Positions 9,857 through 18,267 are shown, counted from the first letter of the stretch. The stretch: DNA of 64,000 nucleotides from Zunongwangia mangrovi (GCF_900112105.1 NZ_FOKV01000003.1:62001-126000); one strand, 5' to 3'. The notes: generated by a model from the sequence alone, not told the origin. A program made the numbers and translations.

Positions 9857-10486
9857 ATGGAAAACGTTTGGTTATTTGCGATTGCGGTTTTTACCGGTTT
9901 TTTTGCAATAAATAGTCCTATAGGAAATATTCCTGTTTTTATAAGTCTAACAAAACAGGCCGATCGTAAAACCCGAAAGAATATTTCGAAAAAGGCGACT
10001 TTTACCGCCTTTATTATAGTTTCTGGTTTCGTGATCTTAGGTAAATATATCTTTAGCCTTTTTGGTTTAACGATTCCTGCCTTTAAAATTACTGGAGGTC
10101 TTCTTATATTTTTTGTTGGTTTCGAAATGATAAGAGCGCAGGAAGCCAGTATCGATAACCAAAGCGAAATTAACTTTAACGAAGGAATTTCTACCTCGCC
10201 ATTAGCGATACCAATTCTTGCTGGGCCTGGTTCTATCGTCACCGCGATGAACTATACGACCAATGCCGGTTATTTAGAGTTATTGGTGATCCTGGTAATG
10301 TTTGGGCTAATAATGTGGTTAAATCACCTGGCGTTTATCTCTAGTGATTACCTGGTTAGATTTATTGGGCAAAACAAGATCGTAGTGATCGAGAAGATCA
10401 TGGGGTTGATCATTGCCATTATTGGAACCAATATGTTGATCCAGGGGATAAAATTAGCTTTTTTTACTGAAGATTTTCAGCTTTAG
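9857..10486 (+). CDS. MarC family integral membrane protein
   Basis: A 209-residue polytopic membrane protein with six predicted membrane segments. Seen: the family start FFAINSPIGNIPVFISLT (about 15-32) and the second repeat-like segment SPLAIPILAGPGSIVTAMNY (about 114-133), which are hallmarks of the MarC/UPF0056 family (E. coli YhgN and MarC). Transport function is suspected for the family but not proven; the old link of MarC to antibiotic resistance has been withdrawn. Its stop codon overlaps the stop codon of the reverse-strand gene at 10483. Confidence 0.88.
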   Translation: MENVWLFAIAVFTGFFAINSPIGNIPVFISLTKQADRKTRKNISKKATFTAFIIVSGFVILGKYIFSLFGLTIPAFKITGGLLIFFVGFEMIRAQEASIDNQSEINFNEGISTSPLAIPILAGPGSIVTAMNYTTNAGYLELLVILVMFGLIMWLNHLAFISSDYLVRFIGQNKIVVIEKIMGLIIAIIGTNMLIQGIKLAFFTEDFQL

Positions 10487-10869
10487 TTCTTTTGGTTTTG
10501 GTGTAACCAATCTGAAATTAAGTGCTCAAAATGATGAATTTCACGACGAAGTAAATCTAAAAATTCGGTTTCTTTGATTCCGGTGATTTCAATATTGCGG
10601 CAATTAGATTTAATTCTTTTTGCCGCTTTTCGTATTTTTTCAATACGTTTAAGCTGAATTTCTTTTGAGCGAGCGGTTACCACGCCTGCAATTCCCGGGG
10701 CAAGCTGTAAACTTTCGGTCACCAGGCGTCCTGCATAGTTATGCGCAGGGACAGTAGAAATATCCATTTCAAGAATATTTTTATTGTCAGAAAAATAAGA
10801 TGAAACAGCACTCGAAATTTTAAAGATTTCTAATGCTTTTTTATAAACTGGCAACTGATAAGCTTTCAT
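10483..10869 (-). CDS. Hypothetical helical protein, four-helix-bundle-like
   Basis: 128 residues, almost entirely helical in appearance, with no signal peptide or membrane segment. The beginning (LPVYKKALEIFKIS) and the repeated basic helices (ARSKEIQLKRIEKIRKAAKR) loosely recall the four-helix-bundle proteins related to the 23S rRNA intervening-sequence protein, but I cannot assign it firmly. It overlaps the MarC gene by 4 bases tail to tail and stands upstream of, and divergent from, the Lrp-type regulator. Function unknown. Confidence 0.6.
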   Translation of the reverse strand: MKAYQLPVYKKALEIFKISSAVSSYFSDNKNILEMDISTVPAHNYAGRLVTESLQLAPGIAGVVTARSKEIQLKRIEKIRKAAKRIKSNCRNIEITGIKETEFLDLLRREIHHFEHLISDWLHQNQKN

Positions 10870-10940
10870 AAAGGGGGAATTTCATTTATAAAATTACCTA
10901 GAATTCAGTCAAGTTATATTTAAAAATTAAGGCTAATCTG

Positions 10941-10972
10941 TAAATTTGATTTAAATATTAAATATATTTAAA
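10941..10972 (+). promoter_or_regulatory. Promoter box and AT-rich dyad upstream of the Lrp-type gene
   Basis: TAAATTTG at 10941-10948 matches the -7 consensus. Directly after it lies an inverted repeat, TTTAAATAT (10950-10958), 5-base spacer, ATATTTAAA (10964-10972). AT-rich dyads of this kind are typical of Lrp/AsnC binding sites, and the position over the transcript start suggests autoregulation (inference). Confidence 0.5.
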
Positions 10973-10987
10973 GTATTTATTTTAAAT

Positions 10988-11437
10988 ATGAATGTAGATA
11001 AATTGAACTGGGCGATATTAGAATCACTTCAGGAAAACGCCCGACTTTCCTTCTCTGAAATTGGCCGAAAAGTAGGTTTAAGTTCTCCGGCAGTGGCAGA
11101 GCGTGTTAAGAAAATGGAAGATGCCGGTATCATTAAAGGATACAAGACCGAAGTGTCTTATCAAAAAACAGGACATCACCTAAAAGCGATCATCACTTTG
11201 CGTGCTTTTATGGGGCGTTTAAAACCCTTCCTGGAAAAAGTAACCGAATTTAAAGAGGTGATCAATTGCTATAGAATTACCGGAAACGAAAATATTATCA
11301 TGGAGGTTATTTTTCAGGATCAGGGACATTTAGAGGTTTTTATCGATAAGCTAATCACTTATGGCGAAACAAAAACGCATATCATTTTATCGAACGTGAT
11401 TGAACACGCCCCGGTACGGAATCGAAAAACTACTTAA
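10988..11437 (+). CDS. Lrp/AsnC family transcriptional regulator
   Basis: 149 residues with the standard two-part layout: an N-terminal winged helix-turn-helix (LNWAILESLQENARLSFSEI through GLSSPAVAERVKKMEDAGII, residues 5-48) and a C-terminal RAM/AsnC ligand-sensing domain (ITLRAFMGRLKPFLEKV, VINCYRITGNENIIMEV). Members usually bind amino acids and regulate amino-acid transport or metabolism, and often repress their own gene. The target here is unknown; an AT-rich dyad in its own leader suggests autoregulation. The 3' end overlaps the methyltransferase gene on the other strand by 8 bases. Confidence 0.92.
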   Translation: MNVDKLNWAILESLQENARLSFSEIGRKVGLSSPAVAERVKKMEDAGIIKGYKTEVSYQKTGHHLKAIITLRAFMGRLKPFLEKVTEFKEVINCYRITGNENIIMEVIFQDQGHLEVFIDKLITYGETKTHIILSNVIEHAPVRNRKTT

Positions 11438-12323
11438 TTCCGCTTACCAAATACATCAAAGAACCACCTGCGGCGTGATATTGTTCACGCTGTACGGCGC
11501 CCATGATATGATCTGAGCGAGTATCGTATTTTTCCTGGTATTCGAAGTAAAACGGCATGTATTTTTCGCCTGCAGCGTTGAAGTAATCGATATCTTTACG
11601 AGTTTCAGATTTCCAGGCGCTTCCCTGCATCCATTGCTTAAGCGTTGCTATTTGCTCTTTATTATCATAAGGTGGATACATTGCAATCGCTTTATCTGAA
11701 AGTCTCACCTGAATATCTTTAAGTGATTCTGAAGCAAACCATCCCGGTAAAAGATCTCCCAGCGAATTATCACCCTCGCCAAGTTTCTTTTTCCCTTTTT
11801 CGATAATTAAGCGATACTTTATATGATCTAGAGTTTCTTCGATACTATCGTTCTGAGAAATAGAATTTTTAGTAAGTGTTTGTACGATATTGTTAGGTTC
11901 CACACAAAGTAAAAGTCCGTTTGGTTTAAGCACTCTCGTCATTTCCTCTAGTGCTTTCTTCGGATTTTTAAGATGAATTAAAACCGTTTGGCAGGTTACA
12001 AAATCGAAAGTTTCATTTTCAAAAGGAATATTCTCAGCATCACCATATTTTAAACTGAAGTCGATTTTCGATAATTTGAAGTGATGTTCTAATTCAGCAT
12101 TACTTTCAAACCAATTTTCATCATTATCGATGGCAGTTATTTTAGAGTCATGAGCCAAGTATGGAGCCAGTGTTTTTGTCCAGTGACCTTGCCCGCAACC
12201 TACATCTAACATATTAGAATAGCGATGAAGTTCTAAACGTTCTGCTGTAAGATCCAGAAAACCTTTATTCCACCAAAAGTCGCGATATGATCCAAAATAA
12301 TTATGAGAATGTCCTTTTTGCAA
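11430..12323 (-). CDS. Class I SAM-dependent methyltransferase
   Basis: 297 residues with a canonical class I fold: motif I MLDVGCGQGHWTK (about 38-50), motif II acidic loop ITAIDNDENWF, FDFVTCQTVLIHL and the post-motif strand GLLLCVEPNN. The C-terminal 130 residues form an extra domain that probably sets substrate choice; the substrate is not evident. The start codon is TTG at 12323: no ATG occurs before the fold, and a consensus -7 box lies 20 bases upstream. No operon partner on this strand. Confidence 0.85.
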   Translation of the reverse strand: MQKGHSHNYFGSYRDFWWNKGFLDLTAERLELHRYSNMLDVGCGQGHWTKTLAPYLAHDSKITAIDNDENWFESNAELEHHFKLSKIDFSLKYGDAENIPFENETFDFVTCQTVLIHLKNPKKALEEMTRVLKPNGLLLCVEPNNIVQTLTKNSISQNDSIEETLDHIKYRLIIEKGKKKLGEGDNSLGDLLPGWFASESLKDIQVRLSDKAIAMYPPYDNKEQIATLKQWMQGSAWKSETRKDIDYFNAAGEKYMPFYFEYQEKYDTRSDHIMGAVQREQYHAAGGSLMYLVSGIK

Positions 12324-12342
12324 TCCTGTAAATTTAGTTTGC

Positions 12343-12373
12343 CAAAGATACTTTAGTCTTAGAGTTCTAACAA
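12343..12373 (-). promoter_or_regulatory. Promoter of the methyltransferase gene
   Basis: On the reverse strand: TTG (12373-12371), 20-base spacer, TATCTTTG (12350-12343). It supports the TTG start at 12323. Confidence 0.6.
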
Positions 12374-12500
12374 GTGTAAAATTTTACTAAAAACCAGAAC
12401 CTAAAACGCCGAAAATTAACAGATATTAAAATATACACACCTCTTAGTTAAATTTAGGTAAATTGGATTTTCTTTAATAAAATTATTAGTGATCTGGTCG

Positions 12501-12508
12501 TATCTTTG
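12501..12508 (+). promoter_or_regulatory. -7 promoter box for the small membrane protein
   Basis: TATCTTTG matches TAnnTTTG. A possible TTG start at 12506 falls inside the box and so cannot be used, which fixes the start at the ATG at 12527. Confidence 0.55.
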
Positions 12509-12526
12509 AAAAAAAAGAAAAAGATT

Positions 12527-12724
12527 ATGAAGAAGTATACAGTGTTGTTCTTAGTTTTAGCAGTAATTACCGGTCTAGTTGGGTTTACAGGATTGCGTTT
12601 TGCTGGTATTGAAGTGATTCGTGTAGCGTGTCTTATAACAGCAGACCTGTTTATTATTTCTTTAATGGCTAAGTTTTTCTTCCCAGAAAAGAAACTAAGA
12701 CTACAGAGAATAAAAAGGGAATAG
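12527..12724 (+). CDS. Small membrane protein, DUF1328-like
   Basis: 65 residues with two hydrophobic segments (about 5-25 and 32-52) and a strongly basic tail (EKKLRLQRIKRE). The pattern GFTGLRFAGIEVIR between the two helices recalls the small DUF1328/UPF0391 membrane proteins, but the match is loose. It stands alone between its own -7 box and its own terminator. Function unknown. Confidence 0.65.
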   Translation: MKKYTVLFLVLAVITGLVGFTGLRFAGIEVIRVACLITADLFIISLMAKFFFPEKKLRLQRIKRE

Positions 12725-12746
12725 AATTTGCATATGCAAAGGATTT

Positions 12747-12775
12747 AAGCTTTCACGTAAGTGAAGGCTTTTTTT
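12747..12775 (+). terminator. Terminator after the small membrane protein
   Basis: Stem AAGCTTTCAC / GTGAAGGCTT with one T-G pair and a GTAA loop, followed by seven Ts. Confidence 0.85.
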
Positions 12776-12831
12776 ATGCTTTCAATTTAAAAACAAAGTA
12801 TATTTACTAGATAATCGAGAATAAATATTTT

Positions 12832-12856
12832 GAGGCTTGCCGTGCGGCAGTTTACT
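12832..12856 (+). repeat. Dispersed repeat, partial copy D
   Basis: GAGGCTTGCCGTGCGGC followed by AGTTTACT. It shares only the 3' end of the repeat family (see 34464) and lies in the 213-base gap before the hydrolase-like gene. A short degenerate copy. Confidence 0.5.
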
Positions 12857-12937
12857 AAAAAGAGACAAGTTTTAATTTGCTCCTTAGTTATGAGGATATA
12901 TTAAATTTTCGTGATACTAAAAAAATTGAATACACCT

Positions 12938-14401
12938 ATGTATAAACAAACTCTTATCTGCTTTTTTGCATTGCTATGCTCTTCAGTTGTTTTAGCTCAG
13001 GAAATAAGATTGCAAAAAGGTAATGTAACCGATAATGTAAGAATTAGCGATTCTACAGATGCAACTTATGCAGTATATCTTCCGCAGTCATATAATATGG
13101 AGAAACCAGCTCCTGTAATTTTTGTATTAGATCCAGACGGGAACGGAAGAGAAGCGGTACAACTGTTTAGGCAAACTGCAGAAGATCAAAATTATGTGAT
13201 TGCCGCGAGCAATCAGAAAATTGAAAGCGATTCTTTACAAGATGATATTTTAAAATCAGTTCAGTTTATGAATGGTTTTTATCGAACCATTAAAGTAGAT
13301 CCTAATTTATTGTATATCGCCGGTATCAATAAGGGAGCCGAAATCGCTTCAGCTTTGCCGCTTATCAACGAAAGGGTTTCTGGTGTTTTAGCGATCAATA
13401 AAACCTGGATTAACGGAAAATTTATCGAAAACCGAAAGAAACCTTATGTTTTTTCAGCAATAATGGGAACAAGGGATTATTCAAGATTTGGGATGCTCGA
13501 TGTTGTAGATTACCTGTATGGTGAAGATTTTCCTACAGAAGTGAATTATTATGAGGGTGGGCCAATATCCTGGCCAGATACCTACACATTGAACAATGCC
13601 GTATCAAAATTTACTCTTGAAGCTATGCAAAATGGGGAAAGACCAAAAAATGATACGATCATCAATACGGTTTTTCAGAATGAAATTAAAACTATTAAGG
13701 ATTTAGCGAGAAACGGTTCTTATTATATTGCATTTCTACAGGTGAAAAAAGCTGAAGATAAATTTGATGATTTTGATCGTTTTGATGACCAGTTAAAAGA
13801 ATTAAAACGAAGTATTAGAAGGAATAGAGAATTTAAACAGCAGCGTAGAAAATGGTATGATGTAAAAGAGGAGGAAGCTTTTCAAAAAGAAGATTATGCA
13901 CATTTCCTGGAAATGGATATTTTTACTACCAATTTTGAAAACATTGGCTGGTGGGCAGAGCAGGTAGATAATTTAAATGCGGGGCAGCAACAAAAAAATC
14001 TTATTGAAAGAAATATGGCTTATCGTCTGGAAGGTTACTTAAAGGATCTTGTAGATGGAAATTATAAAAATGTAATAGCCTCTAATGCTGCTATCGACGC
14101 AAAGATCTTTGTTTCGATCTTAAAAACCATTACAGATAAAGAGGCTCCAGAAGGTTATTTGAGTATTATCGAGCTTGCAGGTCACGATGGTGATGCTGAA
14201 ACTGCCATGTTATACCTTGAAGATTTGCTGAAGACCGGTTATAAAGAGTTTGAAAAAATATATGGTTTAGAAGGTATTTTGGATTTGCAAATGAGTACCG
14301 AGTTTAACCTGCTCATTGAAGAATACGGTGGGGAAGCAAAATATATTATTTTTGATTCTGAAAAAGATACTGAAGAAGCAGAAGCTACACAAACCAATTA
14401 G
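12938..14401 (+). CDS. Exported alpha/beta-hydrolase-like protein, nucleophile lost
   Basis: 487 residues with a signal peptide (MYKQTLICFFALLCSSVVLAQ). The first 240 residues look like an esterase-type alpha/beta-hydrolase: YAVYLPQSYN, PAPVIFVLDPDGNG, then LLYIAGINKGAE at the position of the nucleophile elbow. That elbow should read GxSxG but is GINKG (129-133), so Asn replaces the catalytic Ser and the protein is probably not a serine hydrolase. The C-terminal half is helical and repeat-like, without a recognised domain. ATG at 12938 begins the signal peptide; an upstream GTG at 12911 does not. It is followed 18 bases later by a DUF1684 gene, likely one transcript. Confidence 0.75.
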   Translation: MYKQTLICFFALLCSSVVLAQEIRLQKGNVTDNVRISDSTDATYAVYLPQSYNMEKPAPVIFVLDPDGNGREAVQLFRQTAEDQNYVIAASNQKIESDSLQDDILKSVQFMNGFYRTIKVDPNLLYIAGINKGAEIASALPLINERVSGVLAINKTWINGKFIENRKKPYVFSAIMGTRDYSRFGMLDVVDYLYGEDFPTEVNYYEGGPISWPDTYTLNNAVSKFTLEAMQNGERPKNDTIINTVFQNEIKTIKDLARNGSYYIAFLQVKKAEDKFDDFDRFDDQLKELKRSIRRNREFKQQRRKWYDVKEEEAFQKEDYAHFLEMDIFTTNFENIGWWAEQVDNLNAGQQQKNLIERNMAYRLEGYLKDLVDGNYKNVIASNAAIDAKIFVSILKTITDKEAPEGYLSIIELAGHDGDAETAMLYLEDLLKTGYKEFEKIYGLEGILDLQMSTEFNLLIEEYGGEAKYIIFDSEKDTEEAEATQTN

Positions 14402-14419
14402 TATAATAGAAAATTATCA

Positions 14420-15037
14420 ATGAAAACCTACATTTCCAGCTTTATATTTTTATTTATTTCTTTTCTGAATTTTGGGCAAAATGCCGATAAAGAAAAGGTT
14501 GAAAAGATTAAGGAATTTCAGAAACATTTAAACGAAGAGTACAAGGATCCAGAAGAATCACCTTTATCTGTGGAAGATCGCCTAGCCTTCACTGGGCATG
14601 ACTTCTTTGAGATCGATACTTCATTTACAGTCGAAGCTGAATTTGTAAGAACTCCGTATGAAACTACATTTAGAATGCAAACATCTTCAGATAGACAGCC
14701 AGTTTATGTAAAATATGCCGACTTATATTTTACCTTAAAAGGTGAAAAACAAAAATTAGCTGTTTATCAAAGTCAGTCTTTAAAAAACGATCCACAATAT
14801 TATGATTATCTTTTTTTACCTTTTACAGATCTAACCAATGGTAAAAGTACGTATGGGGGAGGAAGATATATAGATCTAAGAATTCCTGAAGAAGGAGTTA
14901 AAACGATCACTTTAGATTTTAATCAGGCTTATAATCCATATTGCGCTTATAGCGGTGGATATTCCTGTCCTGTTCCTCCTGCTGAAAATAACCTTGATGC
15001 GGCTATAACAGCAGGAGTAAAAACTTATGCTAAATAA
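14420..15037 (+). CDS. Exported DUF1684 protein
   Basis: 205 residues with a signal peptide ending near NFGQ. Seen in the C-terminal half: FLPFTDLTNGKSTYGGGRY, LDFNQAYNPYCAYS and the Cys-Pro rich CPVPPAENNLDAAI, which are the conserved blocks of DUF1684. The family is widespread and uncharacterised. It lies directly after the hydrolase-like gene with an 18-base gap. No terminator hairpin is clear before the convergent porin gene. Confidence 0.85.
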   Translation: MKTYISSFIFLFISFLNFGQNADKEKVEKIKEFQKHLNEEYKDPEESPLSVEDRLAFTGHDFFEIDTSFTVEAEFVRTPYETTFRMQTSSDRQPVYVKYADLYFTLKGEKQKLAVYQSQSLKNDPQYYDYLFLPFTDLTNGKSTYGGGRYIDLRIPEEGVKTITLDFNQAYNPYCAYSGGYSCPVPPAENNLDAAITAGVKTYAK

Positions 15038-15139
15038 GTATCACAGACAGGTGCATAATAAGAATTTGAGAATATAAGGAGATAGGTTTATTATGCATTT
15101 AATTAAAAAATTGGTTAGCTAGTTGTCGATTTTTGATTG

Positions 15140-16228
15140 TTAGAATGAGTAAATCGCTGCAACTAAAAATGATGATAAATTATCCTGCATCATAAGGTCT
15201 GAATCCACAAATGGCGCAGCACCATCTACGCTGTCTAATCTTAGTTCTGGTTTTATCATTAGATTTCCATAAGTATAGCTTCCGGTTAATGTAAAAGCTG
15301 TTGTATTAGCATCTGCTCCATAAACTAGACCTTCGCCATCTGATAATTCGTTAAAATATTCAGCTCTTAAACCAATAGCAAAGCTATCTGAAGTACTCAA
15401 CTGAGGATAGATAGCAGCACCAGCAAATCCTTCGCCATCTGTAGTTTGGTATGTACCATTAAATCCTAAATAGAAGGTATCGCTAAGATCCCATCCTGTG
15501 GTTAGATCAACTTGAAATAACGCATCATCAGATAACCACTGTTCTCCATAAATTAAGTTTAAGTAAGCACTACCAGCGTCATTAGCATATCCTAATTGTC
15601 CACCAAAAGTATACTTCCCAACCGGGTTAAATTCAGTATAATCTGTTGGATTCATTACTGCCAACATCGCACTCCAGTTTTCATCTATGGTAAAATCTGC
15701 CTTTAAACCTGTATGAGAAAATGGTCCATAGGAAAACATATAAGAAGTAGAATAGTTAAAGTTAGCTGCAGGAGAAATAACCTCGTAACCAAGGAAAGTA
15801 TTAAAATTACCAAAGGTTAATCTTACATTATCGCTAAGGTTATAGTAAACATATAATTGGTTTACGATCGCAGCAGAACCAGTTGATAAGAATACGGCAT
15901 CTTCACCGCGAGGACCAAAAACAAGATCGGCCACGAAACCAACTTTATCACCTTCGTATCCCATAATTACATTGGCCATCCCAATCGCAAATCCTGGGTC
16001 GTTAGCAAAAGATGTAGCAGGAGCCGCAGCATAATACATTGGATCCTCATTGGCATCGTACTCTGTTTTGTTTAATCCGTTAAAATTGGTTCTGAAATAA
16101 GCATCTACAGTACCTGAGATACTAAAAGGACTTTCGTCATCTTCCTGAGCCTGTACATCTAGATTTAATAAGGCTATGATTGAAAATACTACAAAAAGTC
16201 GGATATTTGCAAAAGTGAATTTTGACAT
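15140..16228 (-). CDS. Outer-membrane porin, BBP2-like
   Basis: 362 residues: signal peptide from MSKFTFANIRLFVVF to about VQAQ, then alternating amphipathic strands with many aromatic residues and a C-terminal ending in Phe (AAIYSF), as in beta-barrel outer-membrane proteins. Tyr/Asn/Gly-rich turns such as FNTFLGYEVISPAANFNYS match the putative OmpL-like barrel family BBP2. The ATG at 16228 is chosen because it begins the signal peptide. It is the last gene of the glnK-amt-porin run, which suggests an outer-membrane route for small nitrogen compounds (inference). Confidence 0.8.
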   Translation of the reverse strand: MSKFTFANIRLFVVFSIIALLNLDVQAQEDDESPFSISGTVDAYFRTNFNGLNKTEYDANEDPMYYAAAPATSFANDPGFAIGMANVIMGYEGDKVGFVADLVFGPRGEDAVFLSTGSAAIVNQLYVYYNLSDNVRLTFGNFNTFLGYEVISPAANFNYSTSYMFSYGPFSHTGLKADFTIDENWSAMLAVMNPTDYTEFNPVGKYTFGGQLGYANDAGSAYLNLIYGEQWLSDDALFQVDLTTGWDLSDTFYLGFNGTYQTTDGEGFAGAAIYPQLSTSDSFAIGLRAEYFNELSDGEGLVYGADANTTAFTLTGSYTYGNLMIKPELRLDSVDGAAPFVDSDLMMQDNLSSFLVAAIYSF

Positions 16229-16296
16229 GTTTACATGATTTAGTTTGTTCGACAAAAAATGAATTAATAGTAAGCAGTAAGAAAAATTCATAGTTT

Positions 16297-16325
16297 AGGA
16301 GCACTCCGCCAAGTGCTCCTTTTTT
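16297..16325 (+). terminator. Terminator oriented against amt and porin genes
   Basis: Stem AGGAGCACT / AGTGCTCCT with a 6-base loop, followed by six Ts on the forward strand. Both neighbouring genes are on the reverse strand, where the stem is not followed by Ts. It lies in the 160-base gap between amt and the porin. Confidence 0.7.
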
Positions 16326-16388
16326 ATTTTTCAGACTGTAATAGTAAACGTGTGTGCTTGTTATGTTTTGATAATGGAAGAGAAGTTC

Positions 16389-17603
16389 TTATTTATCTCT
16401 ACCAAATTCTGGGTAAGAATCGATACCATGCTCGTGGATATCTAATCCATCAAGTTCTTCTTTCTCGGTAACTCTTAATCCCATTACTGCTTTAAGAATA
16501 GAAAGTACTATAAAAGTTGTGATCATAGCCCATCCGCCAATTGCAACCACACCTATAGCCTGTACTCCAAGCTGTCCAAATCCGCCTCCGTAAAGAAGTC
16601 CGCCATCTGTAGCAAAAACTCCTACAAGTAAAGTACCTACAGCACCAACTACACCGTGAACAGAAATGGCTCCAACTGGATCATCGATCTTAAGTACTTT
16701 GTCAATAAATTCGATAGAAAATACTACTACAATACCAGATACGATCCCGATGATAAAAGCACCCATAGGGTCTACAGCAGCACATCCTGCAGTGATACCT
16801 ACAAGACCAGCCAATGCACCGTTAAGTGTCATAGAAATATCGGCTTTACCATATCTTATCCAGGTAAGGAATAATGCAACAACAGCTCCTGCTGCAGCAG
16901 CGAGGTTTGTAGTGATTACAATACCAGCAACGTTGTTTGCGCTATCTCCAGAGATCGCAAGTTCAGATCCCGGGTTAAAGCCAAACCATCCTAACCAAAG
17001 GATAAAAACCCCAAGTGCACCGTAAAGCATGTTATGACCAGGAAGTGCGTTAGACTTACCATCTGTATATTTACCAATACGAGGGCCTACTAAAGCAGCA
17101 GCTACAAGAGCAGCCCATCCACCAACAGAGTGAACAACTGTAGAACCAGCGAAATCAATAAATCCTAATCCGGTTAGCCAACCATCACCTTGCCACACCC
17201 AGTGACCAGAGATTGGATAAATAATAGTAGTTAATAATAAAGAGAAGATTAAATAAGTAGAGAATTTTGTTCTTTCTGCAATAGCACCAGATACGATGGT
17301 GGCTGCTGTAGCACAAAATACTGTTTGGAAGAATAAGTTATGCATGTCTTCACGAACATCATAAAATAAACTAGGTGTTCCAATAAAACTACCAATAGAA
17401 TCTCCATACATAATAGTATACCCAATAGCCCAAAAAGCTAAAGAACCTACAGAAAGGTCCATGAGGTTTTTCATGATAATGTTCGAGGTGTTTTTTGCTC
17501 GCGTAAATCCAGCCTCGACAAGTGTAAATCCTGCCTGCATAAAGAACACCAGGATTCCACAAATCACAATCCACATTAAATCTAATACAGCATCTGTTTC
17601 CAT
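16389..17603 (-). CDS. amt: Ammonium transporter (Amt family)
   Basis: Inner-membrane ammonium channel, 404 residues with about 11 membrane segments and an N-terminus placed outside. Seen: VEAGFTRAKNTSNIIMKN near residues 29-46, FQTVFCATAATIVSGAIAER, FAGSTVVHSVGGWAAL, containing one of the twin pore histidines, and the second pore His region AISVHGVVGAVG. No separate signal sequence is obvious. It is translated 29 bases after the PII gene, the usual glnK-amt pair in which PII blocks the channel when nitrogen is plentiful. Ends with a hydrophilic tail (HEHGIDSYPEFGRDK). Confidence 0.96.
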   Translation of the reverse strand: METDAVLDLMWIVICGILVFFMQAGFTLVEAGFTRAKNTSNIIMKNLMDLSVGSLAFWAIGYTIMYGDSIGSFIGTPSLFYDVREDMHNLFFQTVFCATAATIVSGAIAERTKFSTYLIFSLLLTTIIYPISGHWVWQGDGWLTGLGFIDFAGSTVVHSVGGWAALVAAALVGPRIGKYTDGKSNALPGHNMLYGALGVFILWLGWFGFNPGSELAISGDSANNVAGIVITTNLAAAAGAVVALFLTWIRYGKADISMTLNGALAGLVGITAGCAAVDPMGAFIIGIVSGIVVVFSIEFIDKVLKIDDPVGAISVHGVVGAVGTLLVGVFATDGGLLYGGGFGQLGVQAIGVVAIGGWAMITTFIVLSILKAVMGLRVTEKEELDGLDIHEHGIDSYPEFGRDK

Positions 17604-17632
17604 AATAATTTCGTTATTTCAATGTTAGTTAA

Positions 17633-17971
17633 TTATTTAAGGGAATCTGTCCCTTTTTCTTTTGTACGTATACGGTAAGCTTCGTCTATCGTAGAAACGA
17701 ATATTTTACCATCACCAACAGAACCTGTGTAGGCAGATTCTAAAATGGCATTTACAGTTTTGTCCAGGAATTCGTCCGAAACGATAATCGATAATTTTCG
17801 CCTTTGAATATCTGTAGTGCTGTAAGACACCCCACGATATACATGGCCTTGTTTCTCGTTTCCGACACCTGTAACATCCCAGTACGTAAAAAAGACAACC
17901 TCAGAGCTGTGCAAGGCTTTTTTTACTTCGTCAAATTTTGACTTTCTGATAATAGCTTCAATTTTCTTCAT
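17633..17971 (-). CDS. glnK: Nitrogen regulatory protein PII
   Basis: 112-residue trimeric signal protein that binds ATP/ADP and 2-oxoglutarate and controls Amt. Seen: MKKIEAIIRKSKFDEVKKAL, T-loop HVYRGVSYSTTDIQRR with the Tyr (residue 50) equivalent to the uridylylated Tyr51 of E. coli, and the C-terminal signature TGSVGDGKIFV. The T-loop sequence around STTDIQRR differs from the proteobacterial type, so modification by uridylylation is uncertain. Position directly before amt supports the GlnK role. A 530-base non-coding region lies upstream. Confidence 0.94.
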   Translation of the reverse strand: MKKIEAIIRKSKFDEVKKALHSSEVVFFTYWDVTGVGNEKQGHVYRGVSYSTTDIQRRKLSIIVSDEFLDKTVNAILESAYTGSVGDGKIFVSTIDEAYRIRTKEKGTDSLK

Positions 17972-17983
17972 AAGAATTTCAGG
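17963..17983 (-). repeat. 21-base direct repeat, copy at the glnK start
   Basis: Covers the glnK start codon and the 12 bases before it plus the first two codons. Identical to 18435-18455, same orientation, 472 bases apart. Confidence 0.7.
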
Positions 17984-18235
17984 TTTAGTGATTTAAAAGT
18001 ATTAAAAATTCTTAAATAAAGTTAAAAAAGTAGGGGTTATACCTAAAGAAATGTGAATATCAGAAAATTACCCCCTAAATGTTGTGGGGTGAATAATTAA
18101 AAAGTGAAAATCGAAGTTTTCGGTAGAAAGTTTTTAAACGCTTATTCCTTCAAATTGAAAGTATAATGACAATTTTAACTATATAATTTCTTAAAATTTT
18201 AATTCCGAAGAAATAAAATCTAAAGTCGATTATAA

Positions 18236-18267
18236 TTTAACTGAAAATCAGTAGATTTTCAGTTAAA
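18236..18267. other. Perfect hairpin in the glnK upstream region
   Basis: Arms TTTAACTGAAAATC and GATTTTCAGTTAAA with an AGTA loop. No T-run follows on either strand, so it is not an obvious terminator; it could be an operator or part of a structured RNA. Confidence 0.5.
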
